In this document: positions 43,301 to 53,915 of the stretch, in pieces
Layout: every line of letters starts with the position of its first letter
Numbering within the stretch: position 1 is the stretch's first letter
NCBI RefSeq assembly: GCF_002234675.1
Contig: NC_019880.2
Span: 14,869,756-14,933,755, forward strand
Source of the DNA: Oryzias latipes
Lineage: Eukaryota; Chordata; Actinopteri; Beloniformes; Adrianichthyidae
Direction: 5' to 3'
Length of the DNA: 64,000 nt
The notes under the pieces: model-generated
What the model saw: only the letters and a program-made list of their open reading frames with translations
Database searches by the model: none
Told to the model about the DNA's origin: nothing
Program-made: the position numbers and the translations under genes

Positions 43301-46300
43301 CTGCAGGGCTGAGGGCACATTTAATGAAATGATCCAATTAGGTTCAAGAATTGATAGAAAACTATTAAAAATAAACCAACAATTTTGCAACTATGATAAA
43401 ATTTCCCCTCTTAAACACTTAAAAAATTGACTCAAAGGAAATTAAACTCCAAACAGCCTGTTCAGGTCACAATGTGTAATTCACATAAATACGAGTTACA
43501 TAAGCTGAAAATAAATACTAAAAACATGAACAATAAAAACATGAAGAAACAAAACGAAAATATAATCAAATAAAAACATTTCAAACTCAGAGATGTAGAA
43601 AATCGCTGCTGAAGTGCTTAAACACAGACATCAGCACAGCCGTGGTTTCACCTTTTTCCCAGCCATGGTGACCGTCAGCTGCCTCGTCTGGCCCGGCTCA
43701 GCCGCCTGCGTGGGGGTCGCCCCGCCCCTGTCAGACTCAGCCCCCTGCTGTCCTTGAACAGCTGGTGACTCACTGCCGGATGGCTTTGTCACCACCACAC
43801 GGCTGTCCTGCACCAAAGAAAACATGAAATATTGAAACTCTTTCAAAGAACGACATGGTGGGGTTTCAGTATTGGGAGTGTGTGGGTGTGTTGTTAATGT
43901 CTGGGAGTGCTGTGGACACTCACACTGGTGGACTTGCTGATCGTGATGGTGAGATCATCAGCTTTTCCGTTTCGGCTCTGCAGAGCCATTCCCTCCTCTT
44001 CCGCCTTTTTTCTGTCCTCCTCCACCTCCTACACGTCAGAAACATGAACGTTTGAGGAGCTCAGTGAAAACCTGAAGTCCAAACCTGCCTGCAAACACCC
44101 GTCCTCACCTTGTACCTCTTCATAAGAGCCTCGTTCTTCCTGCGGAGGGCCTCAATCTTCTTGTCCAGCTCTAGATCCCTCTCTTGGTCTCGCTTGGGTT
44201 TCATGTCATCAGTGGTCTGGGAGAAGGAAAAACATAAAAACTTTAAGAATGGGTTTAAACTGCTGATGAAATGTCAAATGCCAATGTCTCTAATTCAAAA
44301 TTGTTTTAAACGCTTTCCAAAAAAAAGAAAAGGGAAATGTTGTCTTTGAAGGAAAAGACTTTTCAGCACCCTGCCTACTTCATTAGGACACAACACATCC
44401 ACCCTTGTGCCACAGTTGGAGCACCCGTTCCAAAGCTCAGTTACACATATGCAGAGAATCCCAAACATCCCAGTGCAGTCAGCAGGCTGCAGCTCCTCAC
44501 ATGGGGTTGAAAGACTCCACATGTACTCACAGCGCTGCAGCTAGCTTTGCATACACCAGAGCAGCTTCTGGGTTCCAGAGCACCTGCATGGATCTTCCAC
44601 TTTGTTTTTCGTATCAACATTCCTTTTATCCTGCTGTAATTGTATTTTAATGTCTCAAATCTGTGAAGAAGTAAAGGTATTATATTGAAATTGAAAAAGT
44701 TTGAATGTGTAATTTTACATCCATTCATAATGAAAACTGTAGAAATTGATTGTCTTTATTCTATATCTAGTCAAGTTTGTTCTTTAGAGTGAAAAAGTTC
44801 CATGAAACTTTAACTGCTTACATTAGTTTACAATGTAAATAGTCTTTGAGCTAGACATAAGGTCACTTTAAGTCACTTTGATTTTTGTTTCTGTAGCTTT
44901 GAGGTGATGTGGGTAACAGGGAGCACAGAATGGGTGACAAACACATTAAAAAAAAACACAGCAGAACCTAAAGAAGAAATACAAATACAGATAAGTTAGC
45001 AAACATTGACTTTCCCAGATCAATGAATGCTGAGTTTTAAAATGCAGCACTTGTCTGACCTGTTATATGCACAAATGCAAAAAAAAGTTTTTTTAATGAT
45101 TACCGAATTTGGCTTTCATATCCCCACGTTTTTTATAAAAACCCACTCTGATAAAATTTGGAACTGTGTAACCCTTGTGCTATCCTAGGCACTTTAACGT
45201 TGGGAGTTGGGTCATCTAGACCCACTAGACAGTGCGCTAAACCTTTTTTCTTTAATGATTTGTGATCTTCACTGGTGTCCATGGATTACATGAAATCTTT
45301 CCACCTTTATCCACCTTTGTCATGGTAGGGAGAACACGTCAATGTAAGGGTGGGGTCATCTAAGATAGCACAAGGGTTAAAAAGCGTTCCCAGTGGTCAT
45401 TTAGTTATAAATGTGTCGTTTTTAGCCTAAATCAAACAAAATCTAGGATATAGTTTTTGCAGAGCGGCGGTAGTTCATTAGAAATTTGCCTCTGGGTTGT
45501 GAGTTGCTGAACAATCCCGCCCCTTTTCCCCTCCCCATTCCTGAGAGTTCTCTGTTTAGCTGCTGTCCTGCAAGCGTAAAGCCCCAAACACCCCAAAACT
45601 AACATTTTGGGTGCGGCAAAAATGGAGAGCAAATTGGAGCTATCCAGCCAAACAGTTTTAAGCCAGATTTCAGCTCAGACGAGGAAAACAAAGACGTACA
45701 TGGATCTAGGTGTCTTCAAGTGGATGTGTCAGAATGGAGCACAGCAGGGAGCCTGTGGCCCACTGACTGTTGCACTTACGTCACATCTACAAGCTTTTTT
45801 AAACGGCATTTGTCGTCTGCTCCTGATTCACAACGATTTGAAAAAGAAATACTCAAAAAATGCAATTTTAAGCTTAAATGTCTTTATCTATGTCTTCCAT
45901 CATCACAAAAAGGCTACAGGAACATGTTAAACACACCAAAAGCACATTTTTTAATTGGAGTGGGTTTTTCACAGACGGAAGAAGAAACCTTTTTAGGTTC
46001 CAAAGCTTGAATTGACTTTTCTGATTCCATTCCAACTTTTCTTCAGTGTAAATATGTCGGCCCTTTCGTCATTTCAGGGCAGCATCCAGCGTTTTAAGAC
46101 TGCCATATTCACATTAATCTATTTGATTTTTCTCATATTACATAAAACGTTTCTATCATTTTGTTCAGTTTAAGCTAAATAGCATCTCAGTTGTCATCCT
46201 TTATGTGTCCAGCTGGGCTGGATGTTCCAGAGCATCCAGAGAAGACTTCAACATGCAGGACAGATCAAACGTAAAGGTCGAAAGTTGAATAATAAAATGA

Positions 46301-47468
46301 AAAAGAAAATCCAAACTGTAATCAACTAAAACGTAATCAAAGACTGACAAACCAATCAGTAGTCCAATGAGAGTTATCTCTACAGAGACACAGTAAAATA
46401 CAGAAAACAGGTAAAAATTGGGTTGGAATGTTCTCTTCTTTATATTAAATTCAAAGTTTTTCAACCATTAAGACCTTATTTTGGTTGAAATGTCCAAAGT
46501 GATCCTTTAAGTGCAACAAAAACATGGCAAACTTTCAGATATAGCAGTCAAACAGTGAAAAGCATGTGTTCTCCAAACTGAGCCTCATCTGCTGTTTTTC
46601 ACAGCTTCTAGAGGAAACGTGTGCGTTCTGCCGCTCGCAGTTCTGTCAAGGGAATCAGAGAGGACGCCGCTCTCCACGCTTTGTTACTCTGAAGGGTCTT
46701 GACTGGAGACTGGAAGCAGATGTGCCGACGTGAGTCACTAATCCTCCACTCAGCACCACAGCGGCGATGCAGCAGTCAAGGTTGTTTCCGTCTGTCTGAC
46801 ATTACCACAGCAGAATGAGGAGCCACCACAGAGCGATGCTCCAACACCATGCTTGCTGATCAGTTTAAGGAAAACTGCTGCTCTGATGTTTGAGGCCATT
46901 TCATTAAAGAGACCTAAACTATTTGCAGCTTCATGTATCAGTTCAGCTGTACTAAAAAAGTTTGGACTCCCTCTGAATGGCAGCAGGCTGGAAAGTGCTT
47001 ACCCCAGAGGATCCAGTTGTCAGGGTATCCAAACACAACAGACGATGAGAACATACCACCAAGAATAGGCGCAATGGAGAGACCGACTCTAAACCTCAGC
47101 AAAAGGCGGCCTCTGTGGCCAACAGCGGGGACATCCCTGTAGGGGGATGACAAAGCTTCTGGTAGATGGTTCTGGTAGACCCACACTTCCCTGTGGTTCT
47201 GCCTTTGGCCAGGCAGCACCCATGCCTGGGCAGGCGGGTGAAAGCAGGAGGACGGGGGGGCCTGTGGAGAGAAAAGCTGCCAAGGCTTTCCTCCCCACTC
47301 TAGGTTCCTGCCTCCTACAAAAGCAGCAGCAGCAGCAGCAGGGAAAGAGCGAGAGAAGCTCTGCATGCATGCAGCCTCAGCTAAATCTGCGACACAGGGG
47401 AGGAGGAAAGACGGGGGGGGGAACCTAACACCAGAGAGACGGGAGAAGCCACTCACGGGTCTTTCCAT
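25974..47468 (-). CDS. ccdc9b: Coiled-coil domain-containing protein 9B (14 proposed coding exons, one split by Tol2)
   Basis: Paralogue of CCDC9, a protein linked to the exon junction complex; CCDC9B itself is little studied. Proposed exons, 5' to 3': 47468-47457, 44216-44109, 44028-43924, 43807-43652, 42552-42379, [38362-38318 + 33623-33606, split by Tol2], 29780-29602, 28711-28662, 28589-28548, 28461-28365, 27072-27039, 26962-26434, 26364-26282, 26000-25974. All phases agree (1659 nt, 552 aa; 531 aa if the split exon is skipped). Family marks: DLELDKKIEALRRKNEAL near the N-terminus with a predicted coiled coil, ADDLTITISK, LTVTMAGKK, GKRVVREKP, EEYLRWKREREQID...ARHKNAKGQWRRAWD, and KGKDRLTGRARRW. 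The C-terminus is low complexity. Exon 1 codes only MERP; this start is inferred from a good donor with matching phase, and the Met in exon 2 (TTDDMKPK) is the alternative. Exon 5 has a (CAG)8 tract read as polyalanine. Confidence 0.85.
29960..30480 (+). repeat. MITE-like repeat, copy 2
   Basis: This copy shares GCGTTCCCAGTAGTC, the AAACTGTGTCATCTTCTAGG region and a block near GCAACAAAAATGGCGAGCAA with the element at 45135-45975, and part of it with 7985-8345 in inverted orientation. It lies in the ccdc9b intron upstream of exon 7 (29780-29602), between that exon and the HSE relic. Ends are approximate. Confidence 0.5.
30915..30992 (+). promoter_or_regulatory. Phased heat-shock-element array
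   Basis: Alternating GAA and TTC triplets sit every 5 bp: GAA at 30915, 30925, 30935, 30945, 30955, 30965 and 30975; TTC at 30930, 30940, 30950, 30970, 30980 and 30990. The slots at 30920, 30960 and 30985 are imperfect. Three such units bind an HSF trimer, and this array has 13 perfect units. It lies about 20 bp upstream of a TATA box and the relic gene below. No HSF binding has been measured here; function is inferred from the motif. Confidence 0.8.
31011..31017 (+). promoter_or_regulatory. TATA box of the relic gene
   Basis: TATAAAA follows the heat-shock-element array by about 20 bp and precedes the coding relic by about 90 bp, a normal arrangement for an inducible TATA promoter. Confidence 0.65.
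31102..31959 (+). pseudogene. Decayed, internally deleted mobile-element gene of an uncharacterised repeated family
   Basis: The frame reads VASRGCLHPADSFCYVCGQF, then a TAG stop (near 31234), then VPVRDQDKSCCFLCLWDSRD, continuing to GERFHQDI and ending ESDSQYNCKSRKSTHF. I recognise these blocks (zinc-finger-like C..C start, CFLCLWDSRDT, NFLGNHKAEN, EQGERFHQDI, RKSRKTTHF tail) from an uncharacterised protein repeated in many fish and invertebrate genomes. Its mobile-element class I cannot name. This copy is dead: the expected start Met is GTG, there is an internal stop, a large central part between the two cysteine-containing blocks is missing, and a one-base shift near 31875 followed by TGA breaks the end. 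The longest remaining open frame is 31243-31914. It lies in a ccdc9b intron on the opposite strand to the host gene. Confidence 0.7.
32017..32115 (+). repeat. Short dispersed repeat next to the relic gene
   Basis: GATTAGATTAGATTTGCTTA followed by TTAATCCCACGAATGGGAAA is like the common fish repeat end TTATTAATCCC..GGGAAATT, of which fragments are also seen near 10635. It may mark the 3' edge of the relic element or be a separate insertion. Confidence 0.4.
33624..33631. repeat. Target-site duplication, left copy (GTTGTTGA)
   Basis: This 8-bp sequence is repeated perfectly at 38318-38325, directly outside the Tol2 termini. Eight base pairs is the hAT-superfamily duplication length. Confidence 0.97.
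34059..38005 (+). CDS. Tol2 transposase, four exons, 649 aa, apparently intact
   Basis: Exons 34059-34274, 35800-36857, 36943-37259 and 37647-38005 join in phase to 1950 nt, giving exactly 649 residues and a stop, the known length of Tol2 transposase. It cuts and inserts the element at its inverted ends. A BED-type zinc finger is split over exons 1 and 2 (Cys47, Cys50, His70, His75; MKCVLC ... LRKHIERMH). The RNase-H-like core shows TTDCW (Asp192) and TTTDSGSN (Asp258). The hATC dimerisation region has SAACERLFSTAG with Glu611, in the position of the third catalytic acid of hAT enzymes. The donors (GTAAGT, GTAAGT, GTAAAT) and acceptors are normal. The frame is open upstream of the chosen Met from 33951, so an N-terminally longer form is possible. 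Confidence 0.95.
34610..34889. mobile_element. MITE-like inverted repeat inside Tol2 intron 1
   Basis: GGTAACACTTTACAAT at the left is matched by an inverted AGTGTTACC end at the right, and TCAAAAC flanks both sides as a probable target duplication. A related end (GGGTAACACTTTATAATAG) is seen at 40850-40870 in the host intron. The element is nested in Tol2. Confidence 0.6.
35070..35722. repeat. Long internal inverted repeat of Tol2 intron 1 (Angel-like)
   Basis: Two arms of roughly 320 bp face each other, from TTAAAGGGTTAGTTCACCCA at the left to its inverted form ending near 35722, meeting close to 35395-35405. The termini match the Angel MITE of zebrafish, as reported for Tol2. The transcript would form a long hairpin in the intron. 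Confidence 0.85.
38318..38325. repeat. Target-site duplication, right copy (GTTGTTGA)
   Basis: Perfect match to 33624-33631. Removing Tol2 and one copy restores a 63-nt open exon of ccdc9b between a strong acceptor and a GT donor. Confidence 0.97.
39740..40000 (+). mobile_element. tRNA-derived SINE, plus orientation
   Basis: The head reads TAGAGTGTACTCCCTGTGAC ... GGTCGTGAGGTCAAATCTAG, a worn tRNA-type A and B box region. The body (CAATGCTTCACTGCTTGACA ... GGGGTTGGATTGGGG ... AAATGCAGAGTACAAATTAC) is that of a common teleost SINE. The same family is present in the other orientation at 53655-53915. Confidence 0.75.
40200..40352 (+). repeat. Dispersed repeat end
   Basis: ATTTAAGTGTCTGGGTTTCA ... 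TTATTTTCTGTCACCAAGCC ... CTGCATTTTGTGTCC ... CCTGACAG is a pattern seen at the end of repeats that are frequent in fish. A relative is at 5870-6045. Class not assigned. Confidence 0.4.
41509..41616. repeat. (AATG)n microsatellite
   Basis: About 26 units of AATG, ending in a few TATG units. The imperfect phrase GTGCTGGAGCTGAG / GTGCTGGAGCTAAG stands on both sides. Confidence 0.97.
42384..42407. repeat. Coding (CTG)8 / polyalanine tract in ccdc9b exon 5
   Basis: Eight CTG units on the plus strand read GCA codons on the ccdc9b strand, giving nine consecutive alanines with the following GCC, right before the exon donor. Confidence 0.9.
45135..45975. mobile_element. MITE-like element, copy 3, with nested piggyBac-like MITE
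   Basis: The ends are inverted: AAAAACCCACTCTGATAAAA at the left and GGAGTGGGTTTTTCAC at the right. The body resembles 29960-30480 and 7985-8345. It is split at 45169-45380 by a TTAA-flanked element, which shows the order of insertion. It lies in intron 1 of ccdc9b. Confidence 0.65.
45169..45380 (+). mobile_element. piggyBac-like MITE, copy 1
   Basis: The ends ACCCTTGTGCTATC and GATAGCACAAGGGT are inverted, and the right flank is TTAA (left flank GTAA). The body has GGGTCATCTAGACCCACTAG. It is the same element as 53236-53447 in the other orientation. Confidence 0.75.
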
Positions 47469-49900
47469 GTCAGCGCTCAGAGCTGGGCTGTGTCCAGACG
47501 CAAGGCAGCCGAGGCAGCGAGGAGGGCAGCCTGGAGTCGACGATCATGCCTCAATTACAATGAGCCCAGTTGGGCAAGCAGCCAAGACGTCTAACAAATG
47601 CACAGAGCTCCCCTGTTAACAGATTTCACAGCACCCACCCGCTCCTCCTGCCTCTCTGTGACTCTCCAAACCTCCCACCCTCCTGCTTGTGGTGGTCCTC
47701 TCCCCCTTTTTAAGCACTTGCTCCCTCCTCCTCACCCACATCTTTAAACATACTACATGAGTCAGCCAGCCACAATAACACAAATGTCTAAAAAAGATTT
47801 TAAAAAGATGCTAATATAGTTTTAAAATATTATTTTGTAATTATTTTACAATCTGAAGTGGCAGCATCAGAGCAGAGCAGTGGCTGTTTTTGTTGTCTTT
47901 AGTCCTAAAGAACCAAACTAAAAAGAAATAGAAAAAGAAACATCTCTAAATAAATAAAAAGACAAAAAAGCCTCTACACTGACCTCTCTAGATCAACAAA
48001 AATGAATCATTTTTGTTATTGTTACACCGGGGAGAGATGTTTAATGGAAATATTTCTAGTTTGGATTCTTTCAGAAACAAAAGCGATCCGTGCATGTTCC
48101 ACCTCTGTGTGTAGTTGTGCATTTTGCTCAATCTCAGTGTGGTCCAGCTGTCTGTCTTTTGAGCTCCAGACATGTTCAGAGTACTAATGATGCTTCCTGC
48201 AACAGCAGGAGGGCAGCAGAACGTACCACTCTTTGTGAGGAGCATTATGCCTCCTGACAAGTCTGAAAACTCAGGATTTCCACCATGTTTTAAACTCAAA
48301 TAGCTACATTTCAAATATATTTGCTTTTTATTTGATTCTATTTGTTTAATTATACTTAGCTTTACTGTAATAAACCAATACATTTCGAGTACAAATCAAA
48401 TCAGGAAAAACTGGGACAGCTCAAGCCTCTTCTTTTATTGCATTTGGCATATTGGTGCATTTGTGTCATACAGTCATTTTGATTATTTTCTTTTATTTTA
48501 ATTGATTTTGGTGTTTTTTTGGCCAAACTAGAGAAGCCTCTATTCAAATTCCAGTGATAGACTGTTTTGTGTCCCAAAAAGAACTAATTTCAATACGTTA
48601 TTCAAATTAGCTTATTTGGTGTTTGTGTTCTATTTCTTAACTCAATTTGATTCATTTGAATACTAAATGTGAAAAAACTGAAATATGTTACTCTTTCTTG
48701 AGGTCGTTTGTGTCTTTTTTTCCAAATGTTTTTGAATTAGCACATTTGAAGGTGACAATAGTTAAAAGAAAATATTCCCCCATCATGCTCAGCAAAATAA
48801 AACAGATACTTATTCTACAAATTCAAACTGTCAAATATTACCCAGAGATAAAACAACGATGACGACACAGACTCACATCCAGCAGTTAGTCCTCTGTTCG
48901 CCTGAACTCCAGCATCCAGCAGGTGCTTCTTCTCTTCATCTGCAATGTTCCACTTTGTCCACAAGATGGCGGCAAATCTTTTTCAGCCACAGGTGCGACC
49001 GAAGGAAAACTGATGATGAAGATTGGAGTATTCCAGGTGGGGTTTTTGTATAATCAGCGACTTTTCAGGCTAAAATAGCCTCATTTAGGATTATTTTAAA
49101 AAATAGAATTACCAAAATTAAGAAGCTGGGGGGTAAAAACATTAGGAACATTGTTTTGGTGGAGGAGTCTGCAACTTTAACAGTAGAAGAGACGTTTGAG
49201 CCTGTTTCTTAAGTTACTGATTAAAGTTGGAGCCACAAAGTCTTATTTTAGGAAAATTCAATACTGCTTTGCATTCATTACATTGTTACTTTTATGAGAA
49301 ATCTGATTTATATTTCCTGTTTGGCTTGACTAAAAACAGAAATATAAAAGGAAAATTTTCTAAAAATGTGACTTCCTTTTTTAAAATAAAAGATGCCCTG
49401 TCCCAAACAGGATCATCCCAGTACCACTAATGTACTCCAATGCAAGGTCTTAAACAATGCAAGAAAAGATGGCATTTCTCTTGTTATACCTTAGGTCTAC
49501 CTTGTTGAGCCATCATCCTTTTTTTTTACGTGATCCTGTTGTTAACCTGAACATAAACATGAACTCACTAGTTTAGGATCCAGAATAAATAATGCATAAA
49601 GAAAATACATATATACATATATTTATGCTCATAAAAGATTAGACTTTTTTTAACCAAAGTTTTGCTTTGTATTTAAAATCTGTGCATTTTGAAAGAAGCA
49701 GAGCAAACAAGGCCTCTTGATGGCAGCAGAGAGGTAAAAACCTGTAGTTACATCCTCACTTCTAAGTGCCTAAGCCATAAATTCTACAACTTAACCATAC
49801 TTTAAAAGTTACTATTATTTTATTTTTCTTCAGCCAGAGAGCCGCTGTGAGGGGGTAAAAGAGCCACACGTGGCTGCGGGGGCTCAGGGTGGAGACCGCT
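47469..49900. other. ccdc9b upstream region; no gene seen
   Basis: It should include the 5' UTR and promoter of ccdc9b just above 47468. The segment 47000-47760 is richer in G and C and in purine tracts, without a strong CpG island or a clear TATA box. The rest is AT-rich with no exon-like signal. Confidence 0.4.
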
Positions 49901-50089
49901 GCTTTGGTGAAAAGTCATTGCATATGTAAATTAAAATACTTGAGCAGGCAAGTTTTCATTTTCAGGACTTTATTGGTTAGATGTATGAGTAAATTAATTG
50001 TAAACAGACTCAAAATTATAATTAAAAGGAATCGATACATTAATTAGCAATATTTTGTTTTACATGTCTCTATTATGTTTTGTTCTTGC

Positions 50090-50801
50090 AGCCACATGCA
50101 AGCTTAAGATTCAGATTCTTTAATTGTCATTCGTGCAAACAAAATTATGTTGCTCCGGACCCAGCAAATCAGCGTCTAGACATCAATAGTATAATAGAAG
50201 GAGCACCTAGTCCATGGGAGGGGTGGGTAGGACCCTGGTGATCTGAGTTGCCCATGCTGGGAAGCGTTGTCTTGCCGGATCCCTGATGGTTGGTAGTGTG
50301 ACCCCAATGACTTTTCCTGCTGACCTCACCCCTCTCTCCAGGGCCTTGTTATATGAGGCACTGCTGCTCTAAAGTCACAGAGACGCTGCTTGTTGGCGAA
50401 TTCTCAATGGTGCCTCTCTGGAAGGTGGTGAGGATCTATGGGTGGAGGCGTTCTCTCTTTAGGCTCTATGGGAAGTGCAGGTGCTAGTGAGCCTTCTTTA
50501 AAGTGGAGTAAGTGGGGATGTGAGATTGATAGCTACGTGAACCCCCACAAACTTGGTGTGTGGAACAAGTTCTAAAGCATGTGTCCATTATGTAAAGTAG
50601 GGTGTGCACAGGCCACTCAAGGTGGATCCCCATTTCTTTGGTTTTGTCCATATTCAGGAGCAGGATGTTGTCGCTGCACCATTCCTCAAAAAGCTTTCCC
50701 CCCCCCTCTCTGTACTTCTTCTTGTTGTCGTCGAGGATTGAGACGCAACACTGTTGTCTCATTCGTATATTGCATTGTGTGGTTGCTGTTGTACTAAGCA
50801 C
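50090..50801 (-). mobile_element. Degenerate LINE 3' fragment (reverse transcriptase end)
   Basis: The minus strand encodes a fragment containing FEEWCSDNILLLNMDKTKEM, typical of the late palm/thumb part of fish non-LTR reverse transcriptases. Broken frames follow, with LPTIRDPARQRF-like and RVLPTPP-like phrases. The 3' end is AATTAAAGAATCTGAATCTT near 50120-50105. It is 5' truncated and frameshifted, inside the duplicated segment. Confidence 0.6.
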
Positions 50802-51149
50802 AACAGTCGTTACTCAATTTAAGTCCAGTATTCAATTCTGCAGGGGTTGTGTTCAGTCCAAGTGAGCTCAGCTTTAAATAAGAGGCTGTGGGCTTTTGTA
50901 TTAAAGGCTGAGCTAAACAGCATTCCAACCAGTGGGTTCTTCTTTTCCAGATGTTCCGGGGACAGCCATAGAGGTGATATCCTCAGTCGAGCAGTTTTGG
51001 CAGATTGAAGTGGGTCAAGTTAAGGGATGGAGGTAATGTAATTATTACACAGTTTCTTTAAATCCAATAATTTCCTTTCACTTCTCAAATATCACTGTGT
51101 TCATCTGCTATATGATAAATTTAACTGAAATTGATGATCCAAACAACAA

Positions 51150-51215
51150 ATTAATTATGAAGGAAAATCTTGAAAATTATTAGGGGTGCCCAAACTTTCT
51201 CATACCCCTGTATAT
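51150..51215. repeat. Short transposon-end-like repeat
   Basis: TTAGGGGTGCCCAAACTTTC followed by CATACCCCTGTA is a phrase found at the ends of many vertebrate DNA-transposon remnants. No partner end was located. Confidence 0.35.
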
Positions 51216-51954
51216 CTTGATTGTGAATTGAATTAGGCAAGTATGTTTTTCTTATGTGATTAATAAAGTAAAATAAATTATATGTTTTGTTTGTGTTTGT
51301 TTGTTTGTATGTATACAGGCGGGACGGGGCTGGAAAGGGGGCTGAGGGTGCCGTCCAGTGTTTCACCCATGCAGGGGGTCAAAGTAGCCAAGACCGCTTC
51401 TGTGTGCATGGGCCCTTTTTTGCCAGTCTGACTGCTTTGTTCAGTCTGGCTCCTGCTGTCCTGAGATCAGCTGTATCTCCAGATCGACAGTCTCAGTGTC
51501 AGCGGGGGCTCGTCATCCACGGTTTCTCATTTGTCCTTATTTTTATGTGTTTTCTTGTGCGAACTTCCTCTACACATGTAGGTTGATCCAGTCTCTGGCT
51601 CTCCTCAACATTGACCTGCTGTTTTTTGATGGCAGCCTTTTTAAAAATGTACACGTGGGTGCAATATAAACCAACTCTGCAGTTCAAATAATCAATCAAA
51701 CATGACATATTATTTTTAATATTGTGTTGATTTGTGAGAATATTCTGAAAGTCCACTGTTTTCATGCGTTTTTGGCAGCAGACCGTGTTCCCCTGTTTAC
51801 CTGTCTGCATGTAGATTCTTGACTCTGACTGAGGACGCCTTCTGCCAGTTTCTCAATGTAGACCTCAGAAAAGGTAGAAGCTGTTCTGTCCTCGAGGTAT
51901 AATAATAATGGATTGGATTTATCTGCGCTTTTTCTTGTTGCTCAAAGCTCTTAC

Positions 51955-52195
51955 AGTGTTTCATTCACCCTTCATTCATACTTGGTGATGGTAAGCTACT
52001 GTCGTAGCCTCAACTGCCCTGGGGCAGACTGACAGAGGCGTGGCTGCCAGTTTACGCACACATCCACACACCAGTGGAGCCACACTGGGGGCAAAGAAGG
52101 TGAAGTGTCTTGCCCAAGGACACAACAACAACCCCGCGGGCTGGGAGGAGCGGGGATCGACCTGCTCTACCACCTGAGCCACTGCCGTATAGCTT
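51955..52195. repeat. Dispersed fish repeat
   Basis: The phrase AAGTGTCTTGCCCAAGGACA with CACCTGAGCCACTGCCG near its end is a very common teleost repeat. It interrupts copy 1 of the segmental duplication. Confidence 0.6.
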
Positions 52196-53235
52196 TAGAT
52201 TGCACAGTAAAAGTTCGCCCCAATTTCAGAACTGCTAAACTGAAACAAAAATATTTTGAACTTACTATATTCTCCCACTTAGAAAATACAAAATGTTTGT
52301 GACATGCATTTCCATGCAGAGATTTTTTAAAAATAGGATTCTACACTAATGTTGCCATTTTTTACATTTGATAGTAAAAGCAGAAAAGGTACGACACCAC
52401 ACCCAAGTCATAATGATAGAAACCATGGTTCGGCTTTCTTGCATTTTTAGTTAGATAAATCTGCTGCAGCAGGAGGATCCTATTTGACACAGGGTGTATT
52501 TTATTTTGAAAGGAACATGAATGTGCTCCTGTCAAAAGTAAAAGAAGCTCTTACATGCAACAGCCTCTCTAAATCAGGCCTGCTGCACGGGTCCGATTAC
52601 ACCCCTCCTCCCCCTGCAGGGTTCCTGCTCATATGTTAATTAGCCAGCAGTGACAAGCAAGGATGAGTGAGAATTTGGCCACAAAAAGCCAGTTCAGCAC
52701 TGAAAGACTGCTTTTTCATTTTGTTTGTGTTTTATACATCTTTAGTACTAATCATTGCTTTTTTTTTTATCCAAAATGCAATCAACTCAATATTTTATCT
52801 TTTTCTTTTTTTTACAAACAAAACTTATGAATGTGCTGTAAAACAAACCCAACCCCAGTAGACTCCTACATATGTAACATAAGATTATAAATATCTCTCA
52901 TATCCTTTTTTTTAATCAATGCTGCAACTTCTTTTGGTTTCTATACATCAAATGAAATTAAACTACAACACCAACAAAAACAACTGATAACGATGTCTCT
53001 AAAAATGATGTGTATATATATATAGCACATTTAAATACCAAACAAATAACAAATGCTTCCCAATAAAAGCACAAAAAATGGAACACAGAAGGTAAAACCC
53101 AAATTAGAAATTGCAATTTTAAAAAGATAATTTTTTCAGCAGCTTTTTAAAATAAATCACCAAGTCAACACTTCTGAGGGTGAAACAAAGAACAACAATG
53201 ATGCCATTTCTACAAAATCTCTGTCACTTTAAGCT

Positions 53236-53447
53236 TTAACCCTTGTGCTATCTTAGATGACCCCACCCTTACATTGACGTGTTATTCCTACCATGACAAA
53301 GTTGGATAAAGGTGGAAAGATTTCATGTAATCCATGAACACCAGTGAGGTTCACAAATCATTGAAGAAAAAAGGTTCAGCGCACTGTCTAGTGGGTCTAG
53401 ATGACCCAACTCCCAATGTTAAAGTGCCTAGGAAAGCACAAGGTTTA
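53236..53447 (-). mobile_element. piggyBac-like MITE, copy 2
   Basis: It begins TTAACCCTTGTGCTATC and ends with GCACAAGGTTTA. It matches 45169-45380 in inverted orientation over its full length with scattered differences. Confidence 0.75.
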
Positions 53448-53654
53448 CACAAGTTCTCTGAACATCCACCAAATATTGTTCACATGTACTCAGAGACCTG
53501 CTAAAAGGTCTTTTGTTTAGACAACTGCTTGGTTGCTTAGAGCTCTAAATATAAAAACCATGCTTTTATATCACTTAGATACAGATGGAGAACCATATCA
53601 ACTGGATTAATGACGATCAGTAACAGGGTGGCAGGTTTTGGTTTAATAAGGTTA

Positions 53655-53915
53655 AAACTTAAATTAAATCACACTATCTGTCACACACCTACATGAGTGA
53701 AATTTGTGACCCATTCCCTGGGGGAGCGGTGAGCTGCAGACACAGCAGCGCTCAGTAACCTTTTGGTGGATTTAACCCCCCCAATCCAACCCCTTAATGC
53801 TGAGTGTGAAGCATTGGGTCCAATTCTTCAAGTCTTTGGTGTGTTTTGGGTTTGAACCCACAACCTTCCAGTCACAGGGCAGACACTCTAACCATAAGGC
53901 CACTGAAACTTACGT
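53655..53915 (-). mobile_element. tRNA-derived SINE, minus orientation
   Basis: On the minus strand the head reads GGCCTTATGGTTAGAGTGTC ... GGTTGTGGGTTCAAACCCAA, a clear A box and B box. The body (AAGCATT..AACCCC...AATTCCAA family) matches the SINE at 39740-40000. Confidence 0.8.

Larger units (their letters stand above)
49910..52560. repeat. Copy 1 of a diverged segmental duplication (partner near 56865-59960)
   Basis: Three blocks recur in the same order: 49912-49990 (AAAAGTCATTGCATATG ... CTTGAGCAGGC) with 56866-56945; 51720-51900 (TATTCTGAAAGTCCACTG ... GTCTGCATGTAGATTCTTGA ... ACCTCAGA) with 57055-57235; and 52345-52555 (TATTTGACACAGG ... GTGCTCCTGTCAAAAGTAAA) with 59755-59960. Each copy carries its own later insertions. 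The last block recurs a third time in part at 61535-61620. Confidence 0.6.

Noticed and set aside
46938-47468. 176-residue minus-strand frame starting at the ccdc9b Met
   Set aside because: Only its first four codons are used; GTGAGT follows directly and joins in phase to the conserved exon at 44216. The rest has no family similarity.
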